NCBI GenBank assembly: GCA_964396375.1
Contig: CAYNEY010000020.1
Location: 33,739-97,738, forward strand
Origin: FEN-1139 sp964396375
GTDB lineage: Bacteria > Myxococcota_A > Polyangia > Polyangiales > Polyangiaceae
Direction of reading: 5' to 3'
Length of the DNA: 64,000 nucleotides
Position 1 is the first letter of the stretch; each line of letters starts with the position of its first letter. The notes below the pieces were generated by a model. It saw only the letters and a program-made list of their open reading frames with translations. It had not been told where the DNA came from and searched no databases. The position numbers were made by a program, and so were the translations under genes. Below are positions 26,128-35,536 of this stretch, piece after piece.

Positions 26128-26818
26128 ATGTCGTTCAGTATGATGCATATCTGGGTCACCATGGGCCCGCTCGCCAAGATCGTAGCGGGGTTCTTGGTGC
26201 TAATGGCTCTCGCTTCGGTGGCCGTGGTGTTCGAGCGCGTGATCGTGTTCATGCGCTCCAAGCGAGATTCACGAAGGTTCGCTGCCAGCATCGCGCCTCT
26301 GCTAGACGAGTGGAAGCTCGCGCAGGTGCTGGAGAAGGCGCGCCCCGAGAAGCACTCGGATCTGGCGAAGGTGTTCGCGCCCATCATCGAGCGCTACCTG
26401 AAGGCTCGCACGGAGGCCCGAGGCAAGCTCCTCCCATCTGAGCTGGCTCGTAACGAGGCGGAGCGGCAGAAGGAGCGCTCCGACAACGACTTGCGCCGCG
26501 GTCTCGGTGTCTTGGCCAGTGTGGGCTCGGTGGCGCCTGCTCGGTACCGTAGTTGGTATCATCGGAGCCTTTCAGGGGATCTCGACCTCTGGCTCGGGTG
26601 GCTTGGCAGCTGTGTCCGCTGGCATCGCCGAGGCATTGATCGAGACCGCCCTCGGTCTTCTGGTCGCGATCCCAGCCGTGTTGCTCTTCAACTGGCTCTC
26701 GACTCGGGTCAACGCGATTCAATTCGCGCTCAGCACCGCGGTCGGAGAACTCTTGGATGAAATGGAGAATCACGATGAGGACAAGGCAGAAGCCGAACAG
26801 TCGCGTGAAGCTGCCTGA
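26128..26818 (+). pseudogene. exbB: exbB with a frameshift at the conserved PFVGL motif
   Basis: The first frame encodes an ordinary ExbB/TolQ/MotA-family start: TM1 in LAKIVAGFLVLMALASVAVVF and LRRGLGVLASVGSVAP. After codon 137 it turns to nonsense. The next frame (from about 26537) continues exactly where ExbB should, LLGTVVGIIGAFQGIS then ETALGLLVAIPAVLLFNWL. Joining them lacks about three residues (Phe-Val-Gly of the usual APFVGLLGT), so an ~11-nt loss is the simplest event, with GCC at the junction. This is either a real inactivating deletion or an assembly error. ExbB normally forms the proton channel with ExbD. Confidence 0.85.
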
Positions 26819-27200
26819 GCCAGAGATCAATATCACGCCGCTGGTCGACGTGGTGCTGGTTCTACTCATCATCTTCATGGTCATCACGCCCGCACTAGCT
26901 GAGGGCGACCAGATAACCCTGCCCATGGTCGAGAGCGCTGACGCCAAATCCAAGGCGAACAACGCCATCGACGTGGGGCTGGTGGCCAATGGTAACGTGC
27001 TTTTGGACAAGGTTACCATCACCCCGGCGGACCTTGAAGCGCGCCTGCGCGAGGAGCATGCGCGGGATCCAAAACGTCCGCTCTTGCTCAAGTCAGATGA
27101 GAGCGTTCCGTACCAACGAGTTCGGGATACCCTGGCTCTGGTGGAGCGGATTGGGATCCGGAATGTGTCACTGAAGGTCAATGAGAAGAAGCGCGACTGA
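26775..27200 (+). CDS. exbD: Biopolymer transport protein ExbD, first copy
   Basis: 141 aa. ATG 26775 has GGAG 7 nt upstream and overlaps the end of the repaired exbB frame. Typical EINITPLVDVVLVLLIIFMV, where the membrane Asp carries protons, then a periplasmic domain with the VSLKVNE end. Partner of ExbB in powering TonB. Two ExbD copies in a row are common in delta-proteobacteria-type systems and may form a heteromeric complex. Confidence 0.92.
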   Translation: MRTRQKPNSRVKLPEPEINITPLVDVVLVLLIIFMVITPALAEGDQITLPMVESADAKSKANNAIDVGLVANGNVLLDKVTITPADLEARLREEHARDPKRPLLLKSDESVPYQRVRDTLALVERIGIRNVSLKVNEKKRD

Positions 27201-27229
27201 GCTTATAGCAAGCAGGAACCGAGGTCGAT

Positions 27230-27679
27230 ATGGGAATGAACGTTGGGGCGTGCGGCGGAGGCAAGAAGCACCCGCCTGCACGTCCTCAGATCAACATCAC
27301 ACCGCTGGTCGATGTGGCCCTGGTGGTGCTCATCATCTTCATGGTCGTAACCCCGATGATGCTGAAAACCTTCTCGATTCACCTCCCGAAGAAGCCTGAT
27401 CCGGATCGGAGTGCGGAGCTAAACGAGGGCTTCGAGAAAGAGCACCCTTTGGTCATGACTCTGGCGCGTTCTGGAGAGATTCGCATCAATCGGGTCGTGG
27501 TGTCCCAAACCGACCTCCCTGACCGCTTGCCGCGCATGCTGGCGGCCGCCAGTCAGAAGGTCCTGTTTTTCGATGCGGAGGACGGGACTCCTTACGGTAG
27601 TGCGGTTGCAACACTGGACGCCGCGCGGCGCGCGGGGGCGAAATCGATCGCGATCGCGACGCAGCGTATCGCCTACTGA
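27230..27679 (+). CDS. exbD: Biopolymer transport protein ExbD, second copy
   Basis: 149 aa. Pattern INITPLVDVALVVLIIFMV with the conserved membrane Asp. The periplasmic part differs from copy one, so this is an old duplication rather than a recent copy. The N-terminus has an odd NVGACGGGKKHPPA segment. It lies 29 nt after exbD1 and before the TonB-dependent receptor. Confidence 0.92.
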   Translation: MGMNVGACGGGKKHPPARPQINITPLVDVALVVLIIFMVVTPMMLKTFSIHLPKKPDPDRSAELNEGFEKEHPLVMTLARSGEIRINRVVVSQTDLPDRLPRMLAAASQKVLFFDAEDGTPYGSAVATLDAARRAGAKSIAIATQRIAY

Positions 27680-27775
27680 GTTGCCCTAGTTCGTCTCCTC
27701 ACATTTGGTTGCCCCTTGGGAATGAGCTTGTGGCTCGAGCGGCCCATGCTCGCTTCAGAAGCGAAAAGTCTATCC

Positions 27776-30700
27776 ATGCGACACCGCAAATCGATCAGCG
27801 TCTGGCTCGGTGCCTTGTGCATCTCCTCCTTCGCCAATGGGCAAGAAGCCCCGACAGCTCCGCCAGCCGAGCCCTCATCCCCCACGCAACCCCCTGCCGA
27901 GGGCGAAGCGCCTTCTCAACCTCCCGCACCGCCGTCCGCGCCTGGGGCTCCAGAACCGTCGGTACCGAGCCAACCGGCACCTGTGCCGCCGTCCGCGCCT
28001 GGGGCTCCAGAACCGTCGGTACCGAGCCAACCGGCACCTGTGCCGCCGTCCGCGCCCGTGGTTCCCGAGGCTGGTGCGGGGACGCCAGGGGGTGCAGATG
28101 AGGGTGAAGTGACCACCGAGGACGACCAGGACGCGGAGACGGTCACGATACCCGTCGAGTCGACCGACGACCCAGAAGACAGCGCCGCGCTGGCCAACGA
28201 TGAAGAAGTCGAGGCGGACGATGCAGACGAGGGTCTTGCGGGTGACGAGGAGGAAGTCGACATCACCCGGCCGCCTGCACGTGGGATGGGTGCCGTCGCG
28301 GGGATTATCCTCGATCCGGTAACCTCCGAACCACTGATGGAGGTTGCTGTCACGATCACGGATGCGAAGGGCAAGAAGGTGGAGGTGGTGAGCGATCTGG
28401 AGGGGCGTTACCGGGCCGATCTGCCCCCAGGGAAAGTTACGCTACGCGCGTTCGTCGACGGCTACCGACCGGTGCGGATGGACCAGGTCGTGGTCGTGCG
28501 TGGTGCCATCACTAACCTGCCGCTCTCTCTCGAGACCGACACAGAGCAAGCCGCTGAGGAGGAGTTCGTGGTGGAGGCTGAGCTGGCTCAATCCAGTGTA
28601 GAGGGCCAGATCCTCGAGCGACAACGCTCGGTGCAAGCCAAGGACGCCATTGGTCGCGCCGAGATCGCGAAGAGCCCGGCGGCCAATGCCGCTCAGGCCG
28701 CTCAACGTGTGGTCGGCGCGAATATCGTGGATGGCCGCTTCGTATACGTGCGTGGGCTCGGGGAGCGGTACACCAACGGTTTGCTCAATGGGTCGCCGGT
28801 TCCGAGCCCGGAGCCCGATCGTGCTGCGGTTCCTCTCGATCTCTTCCCTTCGCTCGTGCTTGAATCAGTGTCGATCAGCAAGACCTTCACGCCGGACATG
28901 CCCGCCGACTTCGCGGGCGGTTCCGTGAACATCGTGACCCGGACCATCCCGGACAAGTTTCTGTTTGGAGCGTCGGTCACGGGCGGCTACCGAGTGGGCA
29001 CAACCTTTCACGAGCGCCTCAACTACCGGGGTAGCGCGACTGATTTTCTTGGGTTTGACAACGGGCTGCGCGCACTGCCACGCAGCCTCCCCGGAGACTA
29101 CAGCCTTGGGCGAACCAGCTCGCGACCAGATGGTGAAGGTGTGACCATCGAAGAGCGAGTGGCGGCGGGCCGCGCCATGAACACCTACATGACCACCACG
29201 GACTCGATCGCTCCTCCCGACCATGGCCTCAGCCTGGTGGTGGGCAACGGCTGGGATTTGGGCAACCAGCGGCGCATCGGAGCGGTCTTGGCCCTCCATT
29301 ACTCTCGCAGTTTCCTGATCCGAGACGAGGTGCGTAGGGATTTTACGGCCAGCGCGGAAGAGTCGGACGGCAAGGTCGCGATGGTCGACTACGACTCGGA
29401 GCTGGGGCGAGAATCGGTGCGTGCCGGGGCCTACGGGAGCTTGGCCTACCAATTCTCGCCACGCCACACCCTGCAGTTGACGGCTCTTGCCAGCCAGTTG
29501 TCCGACGATGATGCGGTAAACTACGGTGGATTCAACCGCTATCGTGCGACCAGTATTTCGGCTACGCGCTTGCGCTTCGTGAGCCGCAGTCTCTGGTACG
29601 GTCAACTCCGGGGTACCCACGAGCTGCCCGAGGCAAACCGTGGACAGCTCACCTGGAACCTCAATGTCTCGACGGCAGGACGCTACGAGCCCGACACCCG
29701 CGATACTGTTTACCAATACAACGCCGTCAGAAACTGGTGGGGGTATGTGGACGGTTCAGACAGTGGTAAGCATTTCTGGGCAGACCAGTCCGAGTTGGTT
29801 CGGGGTGGAGGACTCGATTACTCCCAGCCGCTCACTCGGTCCGAGGATGGCCCGAAGCTGAAGCTTGGTGGCCTGCTCAACTCCAAGGATCGGAAGTTCA
29901 GGGCTCGACGGTTCGCGCTTCGCCCGACTCTTCCGGCCACTCGCGCAGGACAGGTCTGCACCGGTGAGAGCCTCGATCCGCGGTGCGTGGACGGGCTCTT
30001 TCGGACGAGCCGTATCGACAGCGAGTTCAGCGACACGGGTCTCTTGTGGTTCAGCGAGTTCACCCGCGGGAGCGACAGTTACGACGCGGGCTTGGATGTG
30101 TACGCGGGCTACGCGATGGCAGAGCTTCCCGTGACCACACGGCTGCGGGGGATAATCGGTGGACGGTTGGAGGTGACTCGGCAGGAGGTTCTGCCGGCCA
30201 ATCCACTTGGAATTGCGGAGGAAGTCGAGGATGCCAGCCTGCACAGCACTGATCTTCTCCCGGCCGTCACTGCTATCTATCGCCTCACGGACAAACAGAG
30301 TCTTCGCAGCACCGTGTCGAAGACGCTGGCTCGCCCTCAGCTTCGCGAACTGGCTCCCTTCACCTACACCAACTACTTCGGTGGTCACGAAGAACAGGGC
30401 TATCCCGACCTTCAGCTGACCCACATCACCAACGCCGATCTGCGTTGGGAGTACTTCCCCTCACTCCGCGAGGTGTTTGCGGTCAGCGTGTTTGGAAAGC
30501 ACTTCAGCGACCCTATCGAGCCTGTGATCCTGCCCGGAGGTGGTGAGCACGGGATCGTGACCTACAGGAATTCTGAGAGCGCTCGGCTGCTCGGTGCCGA
30601 GCTCGAGTCGCGCGCGGGCCTCGGCCTCGTACACCCTGCGCTCGACAACTTCAGTGCCATGGCCAACCTCACCGTCGCCTGGTCGCGGATCACCGTGGAT

Positions 30701-31075
30701 CAGACCGGCGTGGACTACATCACTAACCTGAAACGTCCGCTGGTGAACCAGGCGCCGTGGGTGATGAATCTGGCTCTCGACTACAGCCATGAGCCGCTCG
30801 GAATCGAGTCGCGGCTGCTCTACAACGTGACGGGGCGGAGCCTGGTGGAGGTCGGTACCGAGGGTTTGGACGATCGCTATCTGCAGCCCCGGCACATGCT
30901 CGATCTCATGGTGTCCAAGCAGCTGACAGAGCACGTGTCGCTGCGCGGGACGGTGTCGGATATCGTGAACGCGAGTTACGTGGTGACGCAAGGGAAGCAG
31001 AACCGTGACCAGAATGTGGTGCGCCGGTACTCCGACGGAACACGGATCGCGATACAGGCGAGTTACAATTACTGA
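27776..31075 (+). CDS. TonB-dependent outer-membrane receptor with Pro-rich and acidic N-terminal extension
   Basis: 1099 aa from ATG 27776, where a signal peptide ends SFANG (an earlier in-frame start exists at 27716). Order: Pro/Ala-rich segment with a 19-residue tandem repeat, an acidic stretch, a carboxypeptidase-regulatory-like domain (GMGAVAGIILDPVTSEPL), a plug (VVGANIVDGRFVYVRGLGERY, GGSVNIVTRTIPD) and a 22-strand-type barrel ending IAIQASYNY. Gene order after tonB-exbB-exbD-exbD and proximity to phoBR suggest uptake of a phosphorus compound. The substrate is not deducible from sequence. Confidence 0.9.
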   Translation: MRHRKSISVWLGALCISSFANGQEAPTAPPAEPSSPTQPPAEGEAPSQPPAPPSAPGAPEPSVPSQPAPVPPSAPGAPEPSVPSQPAPVPPSAPVVPEAGAGTPGGADEGEVTTEDDQDAETVTIPVESTDDPEDSAALANDEEVEADDADEGLAGDEEEVDITRPPARGMGAVAGIILDPVTSEPLMEVAVTITDAKGKKVEVVSDLEGRYRADLPPGKVTLRAFVDGYRPVRMDQVVVVRGAITNLPLSLETDTEQAAEEEFVVEAELAQSSVEGQILERQRSVQAKDAIGRAEIAKSPAANAAQAAQRVVGANIVDGRFVYVRGLGERYTNGLLNGSPVPSPEPDRAAVPLDLFPSLVLESVSISKTFTPDMPADFAGGSVNIVTRTIPDKFLFGASVTGGYRVGTTFHERLNYRGSATDFLGFDNGLRALPRSLPGDYSLGRTSSRPDGEGVTIEERVAAGRAMNTYMTTTDSIAPPDHGLSLVVGNGWDLGNQRRIGAVLALHYSRSFLIRDEVRRDFTASAEESDGKVAMVDYDSELGRESVRAGAYGSLAYQFSPRHTLQLTALASQLSDDDAVNYGGFNRYRATSISATRLRFVSRSLWYGQLRGTHELPEANRGQLTWNLNVSTAGRYEPDTRDTVYQYNAVRNWWGYVDGSDSGKHFWADQSELVRGGGLDYSQPLTRSEDGPKLKLGGLLNSKDRKFRARRFALRPTLPATRAGQVCTGESLDPRCVDGLFRTSRIDSEFSDTGLLWFSEFTRGSDSYDAGLDVYAGYAMAELPVTTRLRGIIGGRLEVTRQEVLPANPLGIAEEVEDASLHSTDLLPAVTAIYRLTDKQSLRSTVSKTLARPQLRELAPFTYTNYFGGHEEQGYPDLQLTHITNADLRWEYFPSLREVFAVSVFGKHFSDPIEPVILPGGGEHGIVTYRNSESARLLGAELESRAGLGLVHPALDNFSAMANLTVAWSRITVDQTGVDYITNLKRPLVNQAPWVMNLALDYSHEPLGIESRLLYNVTGRSLVEVGTEGLDDRYLQPRHMLDLMVSKQLTEHVSLRGTVSDIVNASYVVTQGKQNRDQNVVRRYSDGTRIAIQASYNY
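27929..28057 (+). repeat. 57-bp exact tandem repeat in receptor gene
   Basis: Two identical 57-bp units start at 27929 and 27986, and a partial third starts at 28043. They encode PSAPGAPEPSVPSQPAPVP. Perfect identity suggests recent slippage and likely copy-number variation among strains. Confidence 0.92.
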
Positions 31076-31179
31076 CCGCGCACCAAAATGTTCGAGAAAT
31101 GACACAGCGAAGTTGCGCTCGGCTCACCCTGGCGACACCCACCACCCCCATGCTCCGAGCGCACGAGTGGAGATACCTC

Positions 31180-32550
31180 ATGATCAAGATCAACAGATTC
31201 TTCTATATTCTGTCTCTGGGCCTCGCCACCACCATGGGGGCGAGCTGTGCGAGCGATGACGACGACACACCCGATGATGTTGAGACCGGAACCGGCGGCA
31301 GCGCCGGCGCGGACGACGAAGGGGAAGGCGGTGAGCCGGACTCCGGCGCTGGCGGTAGCACGGCGACTCCGAGCTGCGACCTCAGCGTTGAAGGGACGGC
31401 GGATCTGGACCGCGAAGCCATCCCGCTTACCATCGACGAAGACATGACGCTCAGCCGTGACCGGGGCTGGACGTTGAGCGACGTCGCTTACGTGACGAGT
31501 GGGACGGTGCTTACGATCGAGCCCTGCACGAAGATTGAGGGCTCCGAGCGCGGAACGCTGGTCATCCAGCGTGGAGCGCAGATCGACGCGGATGGCTCTG
31601 CTGAGGAGCCCATCGTGTTCACCAGCGCCGCCGACGAGACACGCCGGGGAGCCGGAGACTGGGGTGGGCTGGTCCTGCTCGGTCGAGCTCCTAACTTCAA
31701 GGGCGAGGACGTGGCCATCGAGGGCCTCGCGGCCACCACTGACAGCATGTACGGTGGGGATGATCCCGATGATTCGAGCGGTGTGCTTCGCCACGTCTTG
31801 ATCGAGTTCGGTGGCATCGAGCTTGCTACCGACAACGAGATCAACGGGCTTACCATGGGGAGCGTGGGGAGCGGCACCGTGATTGAGAACGTCATGGTCA
31901 ACACCACCCTGGACGATTGTTTCGAGTGGTTCGGCGGCACGGTGAACGCCAAGAATCTGGTGGCGAACAACTGTGGCGATGACATGTTCGATGCGGATCA
32001 GGGATACCGCGGTACCCTCACCAATCTGTTTGGGCGTCATGTGGAGCCGCGGAGTGACAACCCGAATGGCTTCGAGATGGATAGCGATGTGGATGGGGAC
32101 GAGCCGGTGAGCAACGTGACGGTGAACAACGCGACCATGTGCGGCACCGGGGAGATTGGGGCTAGCGTTGCCTATGGCATGGTTCTGCGCGAGGGCCTCA
32201 CCGGAGACTTCGAGCAGGTGGTGGTGACCGGTTTCGACTTCGGTGTCGATCTGCGTGACGCCAGCACCGACGTCAGCATTGCCGACTCCATCATGTTCGA
32301 CGGCGTGGTTGAAGATGTCGGCAATCCTGACGATGCGGACGCCGAGCTGGGCACCGGCACCGATCCGATTGACGAAGACGACTGGTTCGCGACTGCCGAT
32401 GGCAACACCACGGCTGCGCCGTCTTTCGACGTGGGTGATTGCACGGCGAACTCGGGGCCGAACAGCGCGGTCACGGATTCCGGCGTCGGGGCTTTTGCCG
32501 AGGATGCGGATTGGTTGAACGGCGCTTGGATAAACTGGGCCACCAACTGA
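31180..32550 (+). CDS. Beta-helix lipoprotein paired with the TonB receptor
   Basis: 456 aa from ATG 31180 (GGAG 8 nt upstream); an earlier in-frame start is unlikely because the signal peptide begins here. Lipobox GASC, then a Gly/Asp-rich acidic linker. The remainder is repetitive with G-T-V-L-T/I-E-P, RGTLVIQRGAQIDADG, GDWGGLVLLGRA and VTVNNATMCG, typical of right-handed beta-helix folds. It follows the receptor by 104 nt. It may bind or process the receptor's ligand at the surface. No catalytic residues recognised. Confidence 0.75.
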   Translation: MIKINRFFYILSLGLATTMGASCASDDDDTPDDVETGTGGSAGADDEGEGGEPDSGAGGSTATPSCDLSVEGTADLDREAIPLTIDEDMTLSRDRGWTLSDVAYVTSGTVLTIEPCTKIEGSERGTLVIQRGAQIDADGSAEEPIVFTSAADETRRGAGDWGGLVLLGRAPNFKGEDVAIEGLAATTDSMYGGDDPDDSSGVLRHVLIEFGGIELATDNEINGLTMGSVGSGTVIENVMVNTTLDDCFEWFGGTVNAKNLVANNCGDDMFDADQGYRGTLTNLFGRHVEPRSDNPNGFEMDSDVDGDEPVSNVTVNNATMCGTGEIGASVAYGMVLREGLTGDFEQVVVTGFDFGVDLRDASTDVSIADSIMFDGVVEDVGNPDDADAELGTGTDPIDEDDWFATADGNTTAAPSFDVGDCTANSGPNSAVTDSGVGAFAEDADWLNGAWINWATN

Positions 32551-32568
32551 TCGCCTGAGAGCGGGAAC

Positions 32569-32648
32569 GGTGGCCGCCTTCTAGGCCACCTTGCTCGAAC
32601 ATGGAGAGCCGATGCGGCGTGGGACGCGGCACCGGCTCTCAGTGTTTT
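32569..32648. terminator. Double hairpin between convergent genes
   Basis: First stem GGTGGCC (32569-32575) pairs with GGCCACC (32584-32590). A second stem GAGAGCCG (32604-32611) pairs with CGGCTCTC (32633-32640), followed by AGTGTTTT. It lies between the plus-strand beta-helix gene and the minus-strand PMT gene, so it probably ends transcription from the phosphate/TonB operon and perhaps from both sides. Confidence 0.65.
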
Positions 32649-32653
32649 CAGGA

Positions 32654-33976
32654 TCAGGGACGCCAGGGCATTGGAAACAGCCGCAGGTTCGCATACCGCT
32701 CACCGATCGGGAATTCGGCCCAGACTGGGAGGTAGAAGATCGCGACGGAGAGGCCGAGCAAGAGAAACCCGTAGACAACCCAGGGAAAGCGCCGCTCGAG
32801 ACGCGCCACCACCCCAGACAGGAGGATGATGCCGAAGCCGTAGGAAGGCATGTAGTGGTAGAAAAACATGTGCTTTCCAAGCACGATGCTCCACATCGAG
32901 ATCATCGCGGCCCAGCCCAGCACCAAGAGGAGAGCTCGGTGGGAGAACTCCCGATCGAGCAGTCGATTGTAGGTAGCCCGCCAACTCCGGCGCAGCCATG
33001 AGCCGGCAAAAAAGAGCGGAATGGTCACGACCAGCAGCGTGACCGGATAGAAGAACACTACGTTGCCGGCGCTGGAGGCATAGGTGCTGGTGATGCCCGA
33101 GTGGGAGAGCTTGATGACGATCGGGTGCCAGAGCAGCGGCCAAGACCACCAGGCCGAGGCCAGAGGGTTCGAGTAGCGTCCCGTCGCTTCGAGGCTGACA
33201 AATGCCGTCTTGAGCACTCGATAGATGCTCTCCGGATCGGTCGCGTGGCCCATCACCCACAGTCCAACGAACCAAACCAGGAGATGGACGACCGGTGTAA
33301 CTCCGAACCAGAGCAGTCTGGTGAAGTGGAAACGCTGCAGGGTTAGCCAGGTGACGGCGATCGGGATCGCCGCCATAGCCCCACTCCATTTCACCGAGGT
33401 AGCCAGACCGAATAGGATTGCCGTGAGCAGCATTCCGCGCCAAGTGCGTGCCATCACCGCCGCCAGCATGCTCCAAAGGATGAGGCAGGTGAGGATCGGA
33501 TCGATCAGAGCCGCACGGGAGTAGGAAAGGAAGAAACCGTCTGCCGCGATCAAGGCAGCGGCGAAGAGCCCGGTCCGGCTGCTCTTGAACAGCTCACGGG
33601 CCAAGAGAAAGCCCATCAGTATGTTGAGTAGGCCGATGCACAGGTACATGAAGCGCCAGCCCACTGGACCGTACCCGAACAGCAAGAGACCGATCATCCC
33701 GAGCAGCTTGCCGAGCGGTGGGTGGTGGTCGTGCAGATCCGGGACCCCCACCAGGTAATGGTGGGCAGTTGGAGCATAGAACTGCTCGTCAAAGGTGAGA
33801 TGATGCGGAGCTGCGATCCCTTGGACGCGGAACACCACACCTCCGACCAGCATCACCAGCATCACCACGGTCGACAGGCGGGTGGGACGCGAGAGGCCTC
33901 GCCACCCTAAACGGAGCTGAGCCACGGTGAGCTCGAGGGACTCTGCAAGGGTTCGGTAGATGATGGTGGGCGTCAC
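32654..33976 (-). CDS. PMT-family protein O-mannosyltransferase (GT39-like)
   Basis: 440 aa with many membrane segments. The first extracytoplasmic loop holds LTFDEQFYAPTAHHYL, including the family Asp-Glu, and HPPLGKLLGMIGLLLFG. LAYSR-like SRAALIDP and WSGAMAA follow. Such enzymes transfer mannose from a polyprenyl-phosphate donor to Ser/Thr of exported proteins. The 4-nt overlap with the upstream small membrane gene suggests a pair. Glycosylation of the many secreted lipoproteins here is a guess. Confidence 0.85.
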   Translation of the reverse strand: MTPTIIYRTLAESLELTVAQLRLGWRGLSRPTRLSTVVMLVMLVGGVVFRVQGIAAPHHLTFDEQFYAPTAHHYLVGVPDLHDHHPPLGKLLGMIGLLLFGYGPVGWRFMYLCIGLLNILMGFLLARELFKSSRTGLFAAALIAADGFFLSYSRAALIDPILTCLILWSMLAAVMARTWRGMLLTAILFGLATSVKWSGAMAAIPIAVTWLTLQRFHFTRLLWFGVTPVVHLLVWFVGLWVMGHATDPESIYRVLKTAFVSLEATGRYSNPLASAWWSWPLLWHPIVIKLSHSGITSTYASSAGNVVFFYPVTLLVVTIPLFFAGSWLRRSWRATYNRLLDREFSHRALLLVLGWAAMISMWSIVLGKHMFFYHYMPSYGFGIILLSGVVARLERRFPWVVYGFLLLGLSVAIFYLPVWAEFPIGERYANLRLFPMPWRP

Positions 33977-34599
33977 AGGGGGATCTCACAGTTGGAGAGC
34001 GTTCCTGTGGGCACGCTGTGCTTCAGGTTCGAGAAGTTTCCTTTCGGGGAGAATCGGATCTGCGCCGTGCGCACGGCCTGCAGCATCTTGAACTCACAGA
34101 CCACCGTAAAACGCCGCTGTGGCAGGGGACGCTTGAGTCGCGGGGAGCTCCAAAGCCCGGCGCCGAGGATGAGGACGTTGTCGACCGTGTTGTAGGGACG
34201 AAGTCGCAGTGCCTCATCGGGCTTGCCAGCGCCGAACGGTTGATGGTTCTTTCGAAACTCACACGAAAGGCCATCGACGTTGAGGTCTGAGGCGCAGGCC
34301 AGATTCGTCTCATCCGCTGCAACCAAGGTCAACTCCACAGTGCGGGTGGTCCCGCGCGCGAAGTAGTCGGGCGCTTGAGCGTAGCGCTCACGGTAGCCTG
34401 CGATCGCGAAGAGTAGCCAGGCGAAGAAGACGATCGCGAAGAGGGCCAAGAGCGGTGTGGTCAGGGCCGAGAGTTCACGGTGTGCAACCGGTGGACTCGC
34501 AGCAGCCAAGTTGCCTCTCTCCGGTGGGTTGGGGGCAACGCCCTCCGTGGGTTCAGGGCTCTGAGGCTCGGGGGACGGAGGAGGAGCTAAGGATGTCAT
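33973..34599 (-). CDS. Single-span membrane protein coupled to the mannosyltransferase
   Basis: 208 aa. Pro-rich cytoplasmic N-terminus (about 50 residues), one membrane helix (LLALFAIVFFAWLLFAIAG), then a periplasmic domain with two Cys pairs (ACASDLNVDGLSC, VVCEFKM). Its stop overlaps the PMT start (ATGA), so production is probably coupled. I do not recognise the domain. It may be an accessory subunit or acceptor of the transferase. Confidence 0.72.
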   Translation of the reverse strand: MTSLAPPPSPEPQSPEPTEGVAPNPPERGNLAAASPPVAHRELSALTTPLLALFAIVFFAWLLFAIAGYRERYAQAPDYFARGTTRTVELTLVAADETNLACASDLNVDGLSCEFRKNHQPFGAGKPDEALRLRPYNTVDNVLILGAGLWSSPRLKRPLPQRRFTVVCEFKMLQAVRTAQIRFSPKGNFSNLKHSVPTGTLSNCEIPL

Positions 34600-34843
34600 G
34601 GCCCTCAGCCTCTAATGTGGAGCGGCCCGGCAGTCAACTCGTGGTGCCACCGGCTGGGCCGACAAGGCTCTCTACCGCTCAGGCCTGACCCGTGTCGGCC
34701 TGCTGCGGCCGAGCCTCCCATGCCCCGGCGTCGGGATTGGGTCGATTTGTTCATCGGGGGGACTGGTCACTCGGCGAGCGGGCCCCATACGCGACAAGGC
34801 TTTCCGAGGCCGACTCGGAACGAATGCAACGTGGAGGAAAGAA

Positions 34844-35536
34844 GTGAACATGACCAATCGGACAACCGTGAATGCTCTTCTTGCGACCTTGCTCGGCCTC
34901 GGTGCCGGGATGGCGGGGTGTAGCAGTGATGACCAAAACGGCAGTAAGGGACCAAGCTTCGACGCCATGGCCTCGACGCTCGAATCTCCCACCGGGACCG
35001 TGAGTTCGACCACGGTCGGTCCGGTGGCGTCCGAATTCGAGCGGGTGAGTCAAACCAACCTCGGTGGCTCGCAGGCCTCGGCCCGGCGAGTCCTCGCAAC
35101 CCAAGACATGAGTGCGTCTATCTGCACAGCGGGTGGAAGCGCCCAGATGAGCCAAGCCGGCAGCGAGAGTCAAGGCAGCGTGGCCATCGAGTTCAATGAC
35201 TGCTGCCTCGATGCGACCTGTTGCTACGACGGCTACGAGAACATTCTTTACAGCGATGGCTCAGGGACGGCGAGCTACTCAGTGTGCTACGACTACGATC
35301 TCACCGCGAGCTGCAGCGGCGAAACCGCGGTCCTGTCCTTTGCCGGCTGCCTCGACGCATCGAGCGGGATGATGGCCTATTCGGTGACGGTCGACGGGGA
35401 GACCTTCACGGTGTCAGGCTCCTACGCTGGCGGCAGTGGCACCTTGACCATCACCGGTGCCAATGGTTCGTGGGAATGCACCTACACCAACGACTCTGGC
35501 AGTTGCACCGGGACCGCTGGCGACTTCACTTTCTAG
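34844..35536 (+). CDS. Cys-rich lipoprotein of unknown function
   Basis: 230 aa from GTG 34844; a GGAGG at 34833-34837 gives 6-nt spacing, better than for ATG 34850. Lipobox GMAGCSS. The C-terminal half is Cys- and Ser/Gly-rich (FNDCCLDATCCYDGYEN, AVLSFAGCLDAS, WECTYTNDSGSC), suggesting a small secreted beta-domain with disulfides. No family recognised. The 244 nt before it carry no gene that I can support. Confidence 0.72.
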   Translation: MNMTNRTTVNALLATLLGLGAGMAGCSSDDQNGSKGPSFDAMASTLESPTGTVSSTTVGPVASEFERVSQTNLGGSQASARRVLATQDMSASICTAGGSAQMSQAGSESQGSVAIEFNDCCLDATCCYDGYENILYSDGSGTASYSVCYDYDLTASCSGETAVLSFAGCLDASSGMMAYSVTVDGETFTVSGSYAGGSGTLTITGANGSWECTYTNDSGSCTGTAGDFTF

